From the NCBI GenBank assembly GCA_900317885.1, contig ONIM01000007.1, positions 1 through 52,893 of the forward strand: a stretch of 52,893 nt of DNA. The letters run 5' to 3'. Shown piece after piece: positions 35,027 to 41,246 of this stretch. Each line of letters opens with the position of its first letter. The stretch's first letter is position 1. The notes beneath the pieces were generated by a model. The model saw nothing but the letters and a program-made list of their open reading frames with translations, ran no database searches and had not been told where the DNA came from. A program made the translations under genes and the position numbers. Source of the DNA: an uncultured Bacteroidales bacterium (GTDB lineage: Bacteria > Bacteroidota > Bacteroidia > Bacteroidales > Paludibacteraceae).

Positions 35027-35032
35027 ATGTTA

Positions 35033-35060
35033 TTTATGATTTATGATTTATGGTTTATGA
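35033..35060. repeat. Heptamer array (TTTATGA)x4 between HIT and plsC genes
   Basis: TTTATGA, TTTATGA, TTTATGG and TTTATGA fill the 35-bp gap between the plsC stop (35062) and the HIT ATG (35026). On the coding strand this reads TCATAAA repeats, which takes the place of a normal ribosome-binding region. Confidence 0.9.
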
Positions 35061-35061
35061 T

Positions 35062-35793
35062 TTATTTCTGGCGGCCATTGATGACGGCTTCTCGGACAGC
35101 TTCGATAGCGGCGTTGGTATCGGGTTTGCCTTCTGCATCTTTAAACTGCTTGAGATCAATCGCTTCGCCTATATGCATGTGTACGGGATGACGGTTGACA
35201 AAGGGTTTACCTTTAGGTAATACCTCAAAGCAGCCATCCAAGGAAAGCGGAATAACCGGCAGACCAAGGTCCATGGCTATCTGGAAAGCTCCGCGTTTGA
35301 ATCGTCCCACTTCGCCGTTGAGGGAGCGTGTTCCTTCCGGGAAGATAACCGTACAGACGCCGTTCACGAGTTGTTTCTCCACCTCTTGCAGACTCTCCAT
35401 GGCAGCTTTCGCGTTACGACGATCAATAAAAATATGTCCTGCGGCTTTGCAACCCGTTCCTACAAAAGGCACCTTGCGCAGTTCCGCTTTCATGAGCCAT
35501 TTGAAGATCACAGGCAGCCATCCATAGACGAGCCACACATCGAACATCGACTGGTGGTTGGCGACAAAGACATAACTCTGTCCGGGTTGAATATGCTCGG
35601 TTCCATCGACAGAAACGGGCAAAAACATCAGCCAGAAGAAGGAGCGGGACCAGAACTGTTGCACCTTATGAACGAACTCTGCGTTCTTCCAATGAACGGT
35701 ACAAACGGTGAAGATTGCCGTGAAGGCTGTCAGTACTGCCAGAAGCGGCCAAGCGATCAAGTACTGGTAGAGGATATAAAAGGGTTTGATCAT
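35062..35793 (-). CDS. plsC: 1-acyl-sn-glycerol-3-phosphate acyltransferase
   Basis: A 243-residue membrane-bound acyltransferase. A hydrophobic segment at 10-32 is followed by motif I NHQSMFDVW (NHxxxxD) near 78-86, motif II VGTGCKAAGHIFIDRRN near 112-128, motif III FPEGTRSLNG near 151-160 and motif IV VIPLSLDG near 178-185. It makes phosphatidic acid from lysophosphatidate. It is flanked on both sides by 7-bp repeat arrays. Confidence 0.92.
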   Translation of the reverse strand: MIKPFYILYQYLIAWPLLAVLTAFTAIFTVCTVHWKNAEFVHKVQQFWSRSFFWLMFLPVSVDGTEHIQPGQSYVFVANHQSMFDVWLVYGWLPVIFKWLMKAELRKVPFVGTGCKAAGHIFIDRRNAKAAMESLQEVEKQLVNGVCTVIFPEGTRSLNGEVGRFKRGAFQIAMDLGLPVIPLSLDGCFEVLPKGKPFVNRHPVHMHIGEAIDLKQFKDAEGKPDTNAAIEAVREAVINGRQK

Positions 35794-35799
35794 TTCAAG

Positions 35800-35827
35800 T
35801 TTATGATTTCAAATTTATGATTTAGTC
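35800..35827. repeat. Heptamer-period array (TTTATGA/TTTCAAA) at the pfkB 3' end
   Basis: TTTATGA, TTTCAAA, TTTATGA and TTTAGTC, four 7-bp units. They bridge the gap before plsC and run into the stop and last codon of the upstream kinase gene. Confidence 0.8.
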
Positions 35828-36826
35828 TTTATCGTATTTCTGCATGAATCCGCGGTAGAGGGCGCAAATACGGCGGATCTCTTCCCATTGCTCATCGGGC
35901 AGTTTGGTTCCGACTACTTCCACAACGCGTCCGGCAGCAATAGTTCCAATCTCTGCGCAGCGGCGGATATCAAAACCATCGCTCAAGGCGTGGAGGAATC
36001 CTCCCGCGAAGTAGTCTCCGGCACCGGTGGAATCGGTACAAGAGGTAGTGATGGCGCCGATATGATGACGTGTGCTGCCCTGTTGCACGTACGAGCCGTT
36101 CTTACCGACTTTCACGACGGCGATATCGCATTGCTCGGCAATCATCTGTACGGACTCCTCGGGATTGAGATGGGTGTAAGCAAAGGACTCATCTTCGTTC
36201 GCGAAGACGATATCCACATATTGTTTTACCAGGCCTTTGAGGAAAGCGTGGTTCTCGTTGATGACGTTATAGGAAGCCAAGTCGAGAGAGACCATACAGC
36301 CGGCTTCTTTCGCCAGACGGATGGATTTCTCGAGCAGGTCGTGGTTCTGAACCAGGTATCCCTCGATATGGAAGATGTCGAAGCCGGTGAAGGCATCTTT
36401 CTGGATATCGTCCGCACAGAGTTCAGCCGCAGCTCCGAGGTATGTAGCGAAGGTGCGCTCACCATCCGGCGTGACAAGGACAATAGAGAAGCCGGACATC
36501 GAGTTCTGCGAAAGCAGAAGAATCGGTTTGACGCCGTTCTTGATCATGTCCTCGCGGTAGAAATCGCCCACTTCGTCGTTTCCGATCTTGCCGATGAAGG
36601 CTGCTTTGCCGCCGAGAGAAGCGATGCAGTTGATCGTGTTGGAGGCAGAACCGCCGGCAACCATGCGCTTGCGCACGGAGAGAAAGCGGTATTGAATCTG
36701 CTCCGCCTGCTCGCGCGAGATCAGGTTCATACTTCCTTTCGGGAAACCAAGTTCACGCAAATCATCCTCGCTAACCTGCAAGAGGATGTCGGTTAATGCG
36801 TTTCCTAAACCAAGAATTTTTTTCAT
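35822..36826 (-). CDS. PfkB-family sugar/nucleoside kinase (adenosine kinase-like)
   Basis: A 334-residue ribokinase-fold enzyme from MKKILGLGNALTDILLQV. PfkB signature 1 is in MVAGGSASNTINCIASLGGKA near 54-74. The catalytic anion hole and base are in SCTDSTGAGDYFAGGFLHAL near 262-281 (DSTGAGD). This branch is often annotated adenosine kinase in Bacteroidales; other sugars remain possible. A further ATG 13 codons upstream (36865) lies in a Lys-rich stretch without family similarity. It heads a seven-gene minus-strand run down to trmB. The only strong promoter candidate is at 37089-37120, across the tRNA gene. Confidence 0.9.
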   Translation of the reverse strand: MKKILGLGNALTDILLQVSEDDLRELGFPKGSMNLISREQAEQIQYRFLSVRKRMVAGGSASNTINCIASLGGKAAFIGKIGNDEVGDFYREDMIKNGVKPILLLSQNSMSGFSIVLVTPDGERTFATYLGAAAELCADDIQKDAFTGFDIFHIEGYLVQNHDLLEKSIRLAKEAGCMVSLDLASYNVINENHAFLKGLVKQYVDIVFANEDESFAYTHLNPEESVQMIAEQCDIAVVKVGKNGSYVQQGSTRHHIGAITTSCTDSTGAGDYFAGGFLHALSDGFDIRRCAEIGTIAAGRVVEVVGTKLPDEQWEEIRRICALYRGFMQKYDKD

Positions 36827-36902
36827 TTTAGTATGTTTTTTGCCCTTAAATAGGTCGATTTTCAAAAAAAGTGTACCTTAATGACATTTTTTTGCCAAAA
36901 AA

Positions 36903-36934
36903 TTTGGTCATGTCAAAAAAAAGCAGTACTTTTG
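36903..36934 (+). promoter_or_regulatory. Promoter of tRNA-Asn
   Basis: TTTG at 36903 and TACTTTTG at 36927-36934, 24 bp start to start, followed by CACCCG. TCATGT takes the place of the CATATGT extension. The start site is predicted about 14 nt before the mature tRNA. Confidence 0.87.
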
Positions 36935-36955
36935 CACCCGCTTTCGAAAAAGCAT

Positions 36956-37029
36956 GCTTCCTTAGCTCAGTCGGTTAGAGCATCTGACTGTTAATCAGGG
37001 GGTCCTAGGTTCAAGTCCTAGAGGGAGCG
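36956..37029 (+). tRNA. tRNA-Asn (anticodon GTT)
   Basis: The 7-bp acceptor stem pairs GCTTCCT with AGGGAGC. The D arm has AGCTCAGTCGGTTAGAGC. The anticodon stem-loop is CTGACTGTTAATCAG with the loop carrying GTT, and the T arm has GGTTCAAGTCC. The discriminator base is G at 37029. CCA is not encoded (GCAAA follows), so it must be added. GTT decodes AAC and AAU. It is one of the ANN-decoding tRNAs, which include t6A targets of TsaC at the other end of the window. Confidence 0.96.
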
Positions 37030-37031
37030 CA

Positions 37032-37066
37032 AAAGCATCTACGCAAGTCGTGGGTGCTTTCTTTTT
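37032..37066 (+). terminator. Terminator of tRNA-Asn
   Basis: AAAGCATCTACG pairs with CGTGGGTGCTTT over 12 positions (three are G-T wobbles) around a five-base loop, followed by CTTTTT. It is placed just after the tRNA, with no gene between. Confidence 0.85.
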
Positions 37067-37088
37067 ACCCCTTCCCTAAAAAACGCCG

Positions 37089-37120
37089 CAAAGGTACAAA
37101 AAATTTTTGAGATATGCAAA
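37089..37120 (-). promoter_or_regulatory. Minus-strand promoter opposite the tRNA, candidate for the pfkB operon
   Basis: TTTG (37120-37117), CATATCT, then TACCTTTG (37096-37089) with CGGCG after it, 24 bp start to start. The next minus-strand gene is pfkB at 36826. A transcript from here would have a leader of about 255 nt that contains the tRNA-Asn gene in antisense. No better promoter lies between the tRNA and pfkB. Confidence 0.7.
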
Positions 37121-37168
37121 TTTTGGGCATTAGGAAATATAAAAAAATAACAAAAATGAGCATGCGCG

Positions 37169-37200
37169 CTTGCGTATGTGGATTTTTTGTAGTAATTTTG
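37169..37200 (+). promoter_or_regulatory. Promoter of msrA-bcp
   Basis: CTTG at 37169 extended as CGTATGT, and TAATTTTG at 37193-37200. The same GCGCGCTTGC text precedes the ileS -33 box, and the mreB promoter has the similar ACGCGCTTGC. Confidence 0.87.
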
Positions 37201-37222
37201 TGCGCTGAAAAGGATAAAAAAG

Positions 37223-37735
37223 ATGCAAGTGATTTATTTTGCGGGAGGATGCTTCTGGGGAACCGAACATTTCTTCCAACAGGTTCAGGGTGTAGTGCGG
37301 ACGGAGACAGGTTTCGCTAACGGCAGAGAGGATCTGCCGGAACCGACGTACGAGCAAGTTTACACGGATTCAACGGGGTATGCGGAGACGGTAAAGGTGG
37401 AGTTTGATGAGGCGAAAGTGTCGTTGGAGTTCTTGGTTCGGATGTTCTTCCGTGCGATCGATCCGCTGTCTTTGAATCAGCAAGGTCACGATGTCGGGAC
37501 GCGGTATCGGACTGGGGTTTACTACGTCTCTGAGGAGCAGAAGGCGGTGATTGAGGCGGTTTTTGAGGAGGAACAGAAGAAATACAAGGAAGAGATGAAG
37601 GTGGAATTATTGCCGCTGAAGAATTATTGGCCGGCGGATGAGTACCACCAGAAGTATTTGGATAAACATCCGAACGGTTATTGCCACCTGCCGATGGAGC
37701 TTTTCCGATGGGCGAAAGAGCAAAGAGATATTTAG
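37223..37735 (+). CDS. msrA: Peptide-methionine (S)-S-oxide reductase
   Basis: A 170-residue MsrA. The catalytic GCFWGTEH is at residues 9-16 with the nucleophile Cys10. Other family blocks are TGFANG, YEQVYTDSTGYAETVKVEFD near 43-62, LVRMFFRAIDPLSLNQQGHDVGTRYRTGVYY near 70-100 and the C-terminal NYWPADEYHQKYLDKHPNGYCH. It reduces the S-epimer of methionine sulfoxide in proteins. There is no signal peptide, so it is cytoplasmic. The leader is short (about 15 nt). bcp follows 23 bp after the stop. Confidence 0.95.
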   Translation: MQVIYFAGGCFWGTEHFFQQVQGVVRTETGFANGREDLPEPTYEQVYTDSTGYAETVKVEFDEAKVSLEFLVRMFFRAIDPLSLNQQGHDVGTRYRTGVYYVSEEQKAVIEAVFEEEQKKYKEEMKVELLPLKNYWPADEYHQKYLDKHPNGYCHLPMELFRWAKEQRDI

Positions 37736-37744
37736 AAATAATTG

Positions 37745-37752
37745 AAAGGAGG
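37745..37752 (+). promoter_or_regulatory. Complete Shine-Dalgarno sequence before bcp
   Basis: AAAGGAGG followed by ACAGAT and then ATG. Most genes in this window have A-rich leaders with no such sequence. Confidence 0.8.
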
Positions 37753-37758
37753 ACAGAT

Positions 37759-38205
37759 ATGTTACAAATTGGCGACAAGATGCCGGCGTTCCGAGTGTTG
37801 GACGAGGCAGGAAAAGAAGTGACGGAGAAGTCGATGGTCGGAAAGAAGACTGTGATCTATTTCTACCCGAAAGACTCCACCCCGGGTTGTACGGCGGAGG
37901 CTTGCAACATCCGTGATAACTACCACGCGTTTCTGGCGCAAGGGTACCAGGTGTTCGGCGTGAGCAAAGATTCCGTGGCAAGCCATGTGAAGTTCAAAGA
38001 GAAGAATGCGCTGCCTTTTCCGCTCCTGAGCGATCCGACGACGGAGATGTTGCAAGCGTTCGGAGCTTGGGGCGAAAAAAAGAACTATGGAAAGGTCACG
38101 ATGGGCACGTTAAGGAAGACGTATATCTTCGATGAAATCGGGACTTTATTGCGTATTATCGAGAAAGTGGATACCAAAAATCACAGCGCTCAAGTGCTGG
38201 AATAA
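37759..38205 (+). CDS. bcp: Thioredoxin-dependent peroxiredoxin (BCP/PrxQ type)
   Basis: A 149-residue peroxiredoxin beginning MLQIGDKMPAFRVLDEAG. Peroxidatic Cys44 and resolving Cys49 lie in DSTPGCTAEACNIRD, the five-residue spacing typical of the alpha-helical PrxQ group. It reduces hydrogen and organic peroxides. The start at 37759 is preceded by AAAGGAGG at 37745-37752 with 6 nt to the ATG. This is a full Shine-Dalgarno sequence, uncommon in Bacteroidota, and it also excludes the longer upstream frame overlapping msrA. Pairing with msrA suggests an oxidative-damage unit. Confidence 0.95.
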   Translation: MLQIGDKMPAFRVLDEAGKEVTEKSMVGKKTVIYFYPKDSTPGCTAEACNIRDNYHAFLAQGYQVFGVSKDSVASHVKFKEKNALPFPLLSDPTTEMLQAFGAWGEKKNYGKVTMGTLRKTYIFDEIGTLLRIIEKVDTKNHSAQVLE

Positions 38206-38223
38206 GCTGCGCAAAAACTCCGG

Positions 38224-38679
38224 TTATTGGATCATCATGACCAGGACGGGAAGAGGAAGCAGCCCATTAATGGAATAGAGGATGTCGCCGGAATAGGTGG
38301 ATTTACAACGGTATAAATAACCGTTTTCAACGGTATAAAGGATGTCTCCGGAGTAAGTAGATTTACCGCGGTAGATATACGTGCCGTCAAACGTAAGGAC
38401 AATATCGCCGGAGTACGTGGATTTGCCGTTATAGAGATACTTGCCATCCCAGGTGTAAAGGATGTCTCCGGAGTAGTTGGAGCGGCCTTTATAAATGTAT
38501 TTGCCATCCCAGGTATAGAGGATGTCGCCGGAGTAAGTGGAGCGGCCTTTGAAGATACTCTGGCCGTCAAAAGTGAAGAGGATGTCGCCGCTGTACGACG
38601 ATTTTCCGCGGAATAACTGTGTCTGTGCCATGGTTGCCAAACTTATGAGGGTGAATATAAAAACAAGTATGCGTTTCAT
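38224..38679 (-). CDS. Secreted protein of six 20-residue YSGDI repeats, unknown
   Basis: A 151-residue protein with a signal peptide (MKRILVFIFTLISLATMAQ, cleavage near 19-21). Six exact 20-residue repeats span residues 22-141, each fitting [LI][FY].GK/RS.YSGDILYT.DG.Y. It ends in a hydrophobic ten-residue tail (PLPVLVMMIQ). Repeat 6 has Cys instead of Gly. Alternating aromatic and small residues suggest a beta-propeller, beta-flower or solenoid built from identical strands. That is an inference from periodicity. The true start is the ATG at 38679; an ATG at 38730 lies in the promoter. I do not recognise the family. The 3' end faces bcp, 18 bp away. Confidence 0.82.
   Translation of the reverse strand: MKRILVFIFTLISLATMAQTQLFRGKSSYSGDILFTFDGQSIFKGRSTYSGDILYTWDGKYIYKGRSNYSGDILYTWDGKYLYNGKSTYSGDIVLTFDGTYIYRGKSTYSGDILYTVENGYLYRCKSTYSGDILYSINGLLPLPVLVMMIQ
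38257..38616 (-). repeat. 60-bp coding tandem repeat, six copies
   Basis: Six in-register 60-bp units encode the YSGDI repeats. GGATGTCTCCGGAGTA-like text recurs every 60 bp, including at wobble positions. Nucleotide similarity is high enough for copy number to change by slippage or recombination. Confidence 0.92.
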
Positions 38680-38699
38680 GTGAATTTGTTTTTCGGGTG

Positions 38700-38731
38700 C
38701 AAAGGTACAATTTTTTTCCGAAATGTGCAAA
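38700..38731 (-). promoter_or_regulatory. Promoter of the YSGDI-repeat gene
   Basis: TTTG (38731-38728), CACATTT, and TACCTTTG (38707-38700) followed by CACCCG, 24 bp start to start. The start site falls near 38693, about 14 nt before the ATG. Confidence 0.87.
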
Positions 38732-38745
38732 TCTTATTGGATTTT

Positions 38746-38777
38746 TTTGCATATGTGGAAAAATTGTTGTAATTTTG
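38746..38777 (+). promoter_or_regulatory. Promoter of the two-helix membrane protein gene
   Basis: TTTG at 38746 extended as CATATGT, and TAATTTTG at 38770-38777 followed by CAAGCG. It is divergent from the repeat-gene promoter, with 14 bp between the -33 boxes, so the two could share an upstream binding site. Confidence 0.87.
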
Positions 38778-38801
38778 CAAGCGAAAAGGAGATTAAACAA
38801 A

Positions 38802-39407
38802 ATGAAGCAACAGACAAAGGATATATTATACAAAGATATATTATACAAAATAGACAGACGGATACGACCGATTCTCAATATTATGTCCGTGATCTGCCTT
38901 TTGTTGTTGTGCTCGGCGGCTTTTGATATTCCTATTAAGTCTATTCTTACAAAAATACTATGCTTTTCTGCCGGTATATGGCTTGTGCTGGTTGTATGTC
39001 GCTTGTGCTTGTCGCCTTTCGTTAAAAGCGATGAGGAAGAGGAGTTTGAGCAAAAGGTTGATTATATTTTACAGCAAAGACAAGCGGGACAAACCGCCGG
39101 TTCAAATTATAATCCGCTTCGTGAGCTTAGTCCGGAACAGGAGGAAAAGATCAAAGAGCTCCTACGAAACTTGCCGGAAAACCCGATGAAACCTGGACAT
39201 ATTAACCTTGCGCTTGTTGCGCAATACTTAACAGCTCTTCAACAATTGGGAAAAGCCGACTTGAAAGACAAGCACCATTTGCGGCTTTGGGTGGAAGAAG
39301 TTACCGGTAAAAAAGTGCCTAATTCCAGCCAATTCAACGAAGCCATACCAAGTCAAACAAGAACAAAAGTCCTCTCCGCACGCAAAGAATTAGAGGACAT
39401 TCTCTAA
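38802..39407 (+). CDS. Two-helix membrane protein with a cytoplasmic helical domain, unknown
   Basis: A 201-residue protein. Residues 8-17 are a five-residue duplication (DILYK twice) encoded by an exact 15-bp DNA duplication. Two membrane helices follow near 26-42 and 48-70, then an acidic linker (SDEEEEFEQ). A helical C-terminal domain has LSPEQEEKIKELLRNLPENP, LALVAQYLTALQQLGKADL and HHLRLWVEEVTGKKVPNSSQFNEA. The last block resembles small conserved domains in mobile Bacteroidales genes, but I cannot name it. The start at 38802 fits the promoter at 38746. Confidence 0.72.
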   Translation: MKQQTKDILYKDILYKIDRRIRPILNIMSVICLLLLCSAAFDIPIKSILTKILCFSAGIWLVLVVCRLCLSPFVKSDEEEEFEQKVDYILQQRQAGQTAGSNYNPLRELSPEQEEKIKELLRNLPENPMKPGHINLALVAQYLTALQQLGKADLKDKHHLRLWVEEVTGKKVPNSSQFNEAIPSQTRTKVLSARKELEDIL

Positions 39408-39438
39408 ATAATTCTGCAACGGAATTTGTTTTCGATTT

Positions 39439-39468
39439 CTTCGATAATTGCATCGAAGTTTTGTTTTT
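39439..39468 (+). terminator. Terminator after the two-helix membrane protein gene
   Basis: CTTCGAT, loop AATTGC, ATCGAAG (7-bp stem, 39439-39458), followed by TTTTGTTTTT. Its T-run overlaps the -33 box of the next promoter. Confidence 0.78.
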
Positions 39469-39491
39469 ATTCGCAAGATGCAGTACTTTTG
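39460..39491 (+). promoter_or_regulatory. First of two tandem promoters
   Basis: TTTG at 39460 and TACTTTTG at 39484-39491, 24 bp start to start. It has no CATATGT extension. It lies 51 bp upstream of a second promoter in the same direction. Confidence 0.72.
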
Positions 39492-39510
39492 CCGAAAAAT
39501 TTCAAAAATG

Positions 39511-39542
39511 TTTGCGCAAATGAAAAATTATTTGTATCTTTG
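39511..39542 (+). promoter_or_regulatory. Second tandem promoter, in front of the folded region
   Basis: TTTG at 39511 (TTTGCGCAAAT) and TATCTTTG at 39535-39542, followed by CAGCCG. The predicted start is near 39549. Confidence 0.87.
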
Positions 39543-39548
39543 CAGCCG

Positions 39549-39760
39549 TTATGAAATAATGGGCACAAGCGTGTGCTCACTAATAGCGTTGTAAGCTAAA
39601 CTTGAGTTTTGGAACTTCGACAACTTCAAAACTTTTAACGATTCAAGCAAAAGCCTACGCGCTCGCGCCATCGGCGTGAGCTTTTGCGTAGAATTTGAAT
39701 CGTTAAGGTAGTCGAAGACCTCAAAACTCAAAGGATACGAACAAAAGTTCACGTTTTTTA
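39549..39760 (+). ncRNA. Candidate structured RNA (or long structured leader)
   Basis: The region has no gene and begins at a strong promoter. A small hairpin, GCACA/TGTGC, is near 39563-39576. A nested long hairpin follows: TTGAGTTTTG (39602) pairs with CAAAACTCAA (39722), CTTCGAC (39615) with GTCGAAG (39711), TTAACGATTCAA (39635) with TTGAATCGTTAA (39695), and GCAAAAGC (39647) with GCTTTTGC (39680). The GC-rich tip can alternatively pair GCTCGCGCC with GGCGTGAGC. It ends at GAAC-AAAA-GTTC, ACG and TTTTTT (39754-39759), which could terminate it. The layout of a long rod with an asymmetric central bubble recalls 6S RNA. It may instead be the 5' leader of the gene at 39789 or a MITE-like element. 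Confidence 0.6.
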
Positions 39761-39788
39761 TTATGTATCATCTTAAAAATTAAATCAT

Positions 39789-40730
39789 ATGAAACACAAT
39801 TTTTACAAAGTTATTGGATGTTTGGTCTTCATTTTAATGACCGCTCCTATTTTCGCTCAAGACATTATTGTCACAACTGATGCTAAAAAGATTGAAGCAC
39901 AAATTTTGGAGGTTTCTAAATCTGAAATTAAGTATAAAGAATATGACAATTTAGATGGTCCGACTTTTATTATCAGCACAGATGAGATTAGTTCTATCAT
40001 TTACAAGAATGGGAAGGTAGTTTTGTATAATCAACCTAATGATATAAAATCAACAATTGAGTCAACAGAATCAAAATCACAAGGACAAGAAAATATCGCT
40101 ACCATTCTTCTTCTGTCTGGCAATACTAAAAAGGGGAAATTGGTGGAGATGAATAGTCAATATGTTTCATTTTTAGAAAATGGAGTAAAAATAACTATTC
40201 CTGCCTCTGAGATAAACTCTGTTACTTTGGGAAACGGGCAAACAAGGACATATACTAATGTTTCAACCATGCAAGAGAAAAATATTCAAAGCAAATCCAC
40301 TGTAAACTCCAAAAACTCGGAAGAAAACAAAAACGGACGCATATTTCGCGACAATGGGCAATATTTTTACAATGATACCTATATATCATCAAAGGAAGTA
40401 GAGCGTATTCTTCAGCGCGAAAATGCTACCGCTTATAATCAATGGAAAAAAGCAGAAGGAATGCTTATAGGTGGTTCCATATGTACAGGTATAGCCGGAG
40501 GATTAGCAATAGGCGGACTATTCCCTCTAATTAGTAAAAACTACATTGCGACTATTGGAATGGAGTGTGCGGCTATTGTGCCACTAAGTATCGGTCTTGG
40601 ACTAACGCTTGGAGCATCAACTCATTATAATAAAGCCATCGATATTTATAATTCAAAATATGACCATACTGCTATTCAACTTAAATGGCAGATTACACCA
40701 AATGGAGTTGGATTAGCACTCGCCTTTTAA
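39789..40730 (+). CDS. Exported protein with two beta modules and a hydrophobic C-terminus, unknown
   Basis: A 313-residue protein with a signal peptide (cleavage after FAQ, residue 24). A module at about 25-82 (DIIVTTDAKKIEAQILEVSK, IKYKEYDNLDGPTFIISTDE, ISSIIYKNGKVV) is followed by a second related module at about 101-155 (NTKKGKLVEMN, VTLGNGQTRTY). A polar linker and a region with YISSKEVERILQRENATAYNQW come next. Two glycine-rich hydrophobic stretches lie near 225-250 and 258-285, then a final strand (IQLKWQITPNGVGLALAF). The first module is common in Bacteroidota exported proteins, with no fixed function. The final aromatic strand would suit an outer-membrane location. The gene is clearly AT-richer than the core genes. 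Confidence 0.75.
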   Translation: MKHNFYKVIGCLVFILMTAPIFAQDIIVTTDAKKIEAQILEVSKSEIKYKEYDNLDGPTFIISTDEISSIIYKNGKVVLYNQPNDIKSTIESTESKSQGQENIATILLLSGNTKKGKLVEMNSQYVSFLENGVKITIPASEINSVTLGNGQTRTYTNVSTMQEKNIQSKSTVNSKNSEENKNGRIFRDNGQYFYNDTYISSKEVERILQRENATAYNQWKKAEGMLIGGSICTGIAGGLAIGGLFPLISKNYIATIGMECAAIVPLSIGLGLTLGASTHYNKAIDIYNSKYDHTAIQLKWQITPNGVGLALAF

Positions 40731-40750
40731 AAATTAAAATATTATACACT

Positions 40751-41242
40751 ATGAAACCCTTAAGAATTTTTCCACTTATTGCACTCGCAATGTTATTTGC
40801 CTCGTGCGAGAAAATTATGGACGATCGCAATCAGCCTGTTCCAAATGACCCCAAAACCGTTTGGTTATTAAGCGTAGAAGTTGATGAACTGCCGAGCGAT
40901 GTAGAAGCTTATAGTTGCGCGGTTTTCAATGTTAATAATGCTAACGATGTAAACGTATTCACGCGCACTGAAGTTAAATTACCTGAACTATTAAAAATCC
41001 CGGGTGCAAAATACTTAGGGACTAAAAATAGGAACAACGACAGGGCATATGCTGTTTCCTTCTTCAAGATCAATACACAAGCCACTGAGTCGGCTGATTT
41101 ATTAACGCCTCTCAGTACGATAATAGTACCTACATGTTCTGAGCTTTTTAAGGAAAAAGAAGAAACTAAAAAGGAATTACCCCAGAAAATTGGCTTTGAG
41201 GAATCCGGAGTTAAAGGGTACTTGCATTTGAGGTACGACTAA
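40751..41242 (+). CDS. Lipoprotein, unknown
   Basis: A 163-residue lipoprotein from MKPLRIFPLIALAMLFASC, lipobox LFASC with Cys19, then EKIMDDRNQPVPNDPKTVW. The body has no recognisable domain. Blocks such as LLSVEVDELPSDVEAYSCAVF and KIPGAKYLGTKNRNNDRAYAVSFFKI suggest a small beta-rich fold. It lies 20 bp after the exported-protein gene and shares its AT-rich composition, so the two probably form one unit and arrived together. The frame extends upstream into that gene; the signal peptide fixes the start at 40751. Confidence 0.75.
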   Translation: MKPLRIFPLIALAMLFASCEKIMDDRNQPVPNDPKTVWLLSVEVDELPSDVEAYSCAVFNVNNANDVNVFTRTEVKLPELLKIPGAKYLGTKNRNNDRAYAVSFFKINTQATESADLLTPLSTIIVPTCSELFKEKEETKKELPQKIGFEESGVKGYLHLRYD

Positions 41243-41246
41243 CTTT

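Noticed and set aside
38257-38616. Regular 60-bp repeats that could suggest a CRISPR array
   Set aside because: There are no unique spacers, the units are contiguous, and they encode an in-frame protein repeat after a signal peptide.
39602-39731. Mobile element explanation (MITE) for the inverted repeat
   Set aside because: No target-site duplication is visible at its ends, the arms are interrupted in a symmetric RNA-like way, and a promoter and T-run frame it. It stays open until genome copy number is known.
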